This document shows, piece after piece, positions 63,297-64,000 of a stretch of 64,000 nucleotides of DNA. The first letter of the stretch is position 1. Each line of letters starts with the position of its first letter. The stretch spans positions 33,297 through 97,296 of the forward strand of contig BEHR01000008.1 in NCBI GenBank assembly GCA_002898555.1. The letters are read 5' to 3'. This DNA comes from a bacterium HR15 (GTDB lineage: Bacteria; Armatimonadota; Fimbriimonadia; Fimbriimonadales; GBS-DC). The notes under the pieces are model-generated. The model was not told the origin of the DNA and ran no database searches. It saw only the letters and a program-made list of their open reading frames with translations. The position numbers and the translations under genes are program-made.

Positions 63297-64000
63297 ATGC
63301 GAACCTATCGGTTTGGGATATGGGGAACGCTCCTGGCGCTCACCGCCAGTTTGGCTTGCGCCCAGCCGTTTACTTATCAAGGGATGCTCAAACAGAACGG
63401 CGCGCCCGTCAACGCGACGCTGTCTATGACCTTCAAACTCTACGACGCGCTTACGGGGGGCAATCAAGTAGGCTCCTCGATCACCCAGAATGTTGCGGTT
63501 CAGAACGGTCTGTTCACCGTGCAGTTGGACTTTGGTACTGTGTGGACGGGTTCAGACCGTTATCTGGAGATTGCGGTCGGTTCCACGGTGTTATCGCCTC
63601 GTGTTCGGATTACGGCTGCGCCTTATGCGTCGTATGCAGGGCGTCCGTGGGTGCGCAGTGGGAGCAGTATTTTTTACACGGATGGGAATGTTGGGATAGG
63701 CACGAGCAGTCCGAGTGTGCGTTTGTCGCTGGGAGGCGATAACGCGAATACCAAACTTGCCCTCTGGGATGATGGCGGGTCGGGCGTGTTGGGTTTGGGG
63801 GTTGGTGCGAGCCAGTTTCGTTTGCACTTGGCTAACTCCAGCAATCGCTTCTCGTTTTTGAATGCCCCGAATGGGAACGAGATAATGACCATTCTGGGCA
63901 GTGGGAATGTTGGGATAGGCACGAGCAGTCCGAGTGAGCGGTTGCATGTGAACGGCAACATTCGGTTAGCGGATGACCGTAGTATCTTTGGGCTGGATTC
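63297..64000 (+). CDS. Secreted fibre-like repeat protein (partial, runs off window)
   Basis: Open frame of about 234 codons to the window edge. A signal peptide (LLALTASLACAQP) is followed by a beta-rich segment FTYQGMLKQNGAPVNATLSM, ending FDGVTAAPYASYAGR-like (RITAAPYASYA). Then comes a repeated GNVGIGTSSPSxRLxV motif (twice seen), the pattern of tail-fibre and peptidase-S74-associated surface proteins. It resembles in style the repeat protein at 6303. The C terminus, where an autoprocessing S74 chaperone domain may follow, is not visible. Confidence 0.78.
   Translation, partial: MRTYRFGIWGTLLALTASLACAQPFTYQGMLKQNGAPVNATLSMTFKLYDALTGGNQVGSSITQNVAVQNGLFTVQLDFGTVWTGSDRYLEIAVGSTVLSPRVRITAAPYASYAGRPWVRSGSSIFYTDGNVGIGTSSPSVRLSLGGDNANTKLALWDDGGSGVLGLGVGASQFRLHLANSSNRFSFLNAPNGNEIMTILGSGNVGIGTSSPSERLHVNGNIRLADDRSIFGLD

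Overview
The window is bacterial chromosomal DNA, moderately GC-rich and densely packed. No rRNA, tRNA, CRISPR array or complete prophage was recognised. A thermophilic or hot-spring member of the Armatimonadota fits best, but this is inference: xylose isomerase is of the Thermus type, a Tat-signal Gfo/Idh/MocA oxidoreductase and a BNR-repeat protein with a dockerin end are present, and GC-rich units coding for LEGEAPAEPK-like peptides are scattered through the sequence. At least eleven genes have a TATAAT-like hexamer ending only 6-11 bases before the start codon, so leaderless transcription looks common.

Layout. 1-17.5 kb: a partial HTH-DNA methyltransferase, a GT4 glycosyltransferase, MeaB, MoxR with an exported STN-like protein, a secreted protein with eighteen perfect 26-residue repeats, a CcrM-like methyltransferase, a sugar nucleotidyltransferase-phosphomutase fusion, FolB, Sua5, a DUF4143 ATPase, a MraY/WecA-like transferase and a Tat-exported oxidoreductase. 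17.8-21.2 kb: acyl-CoA carboxylase beta subunit and gatCA.

21.3-32.8 kb is a defence island, all on the minus strand. hsdM and hsdS are separated from hsdR and a YgjP-like metallopeptidase by two inserted modules: a three-gene operon with overlapping ends (N-L1-L2-like protein, MID-PIWI protein, TIGR02391/HEPN-like protein), then a DUF262-DUF1524 (GmrSD-like) gene with its own promoter and palindrome. The three-gene operon resembles the split Argonaute of Archaeoglobus fulgidus (AfAgo plus AfAgo-N) with a candidate HEPN effector added. It is the most novel part of the window.

32.8-37 kb: two mosaic copies of a Uma2 nuclease gene flank hisG-ruvA, followed by xylA. 37-50 kb: a BNR/dockerin protein, two ECF sigma/anti-sigma clusters (one with a RseB-like lipoprotein, one with tilS and an HtrA homologue lacking its catalytic triad), wecB, a HARE-HTH nuclease candidate, an inositol-phosphatase-family protein and a sugar epimerase. 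49.7-62.9 kb: tgt, a PilB/GspE ATPase, aspA, xylB, then a long minus-strand run (TPR protein, rsfS, nadD, DUF1854, alcohol dehydrogenase, serA, ABC ATPase, cyclase, rluD, and a zinc-ribbon protein behind a perfect palindrome). The window ends inside another secreted repeat protein whose upstream region is tandemly duplicated.
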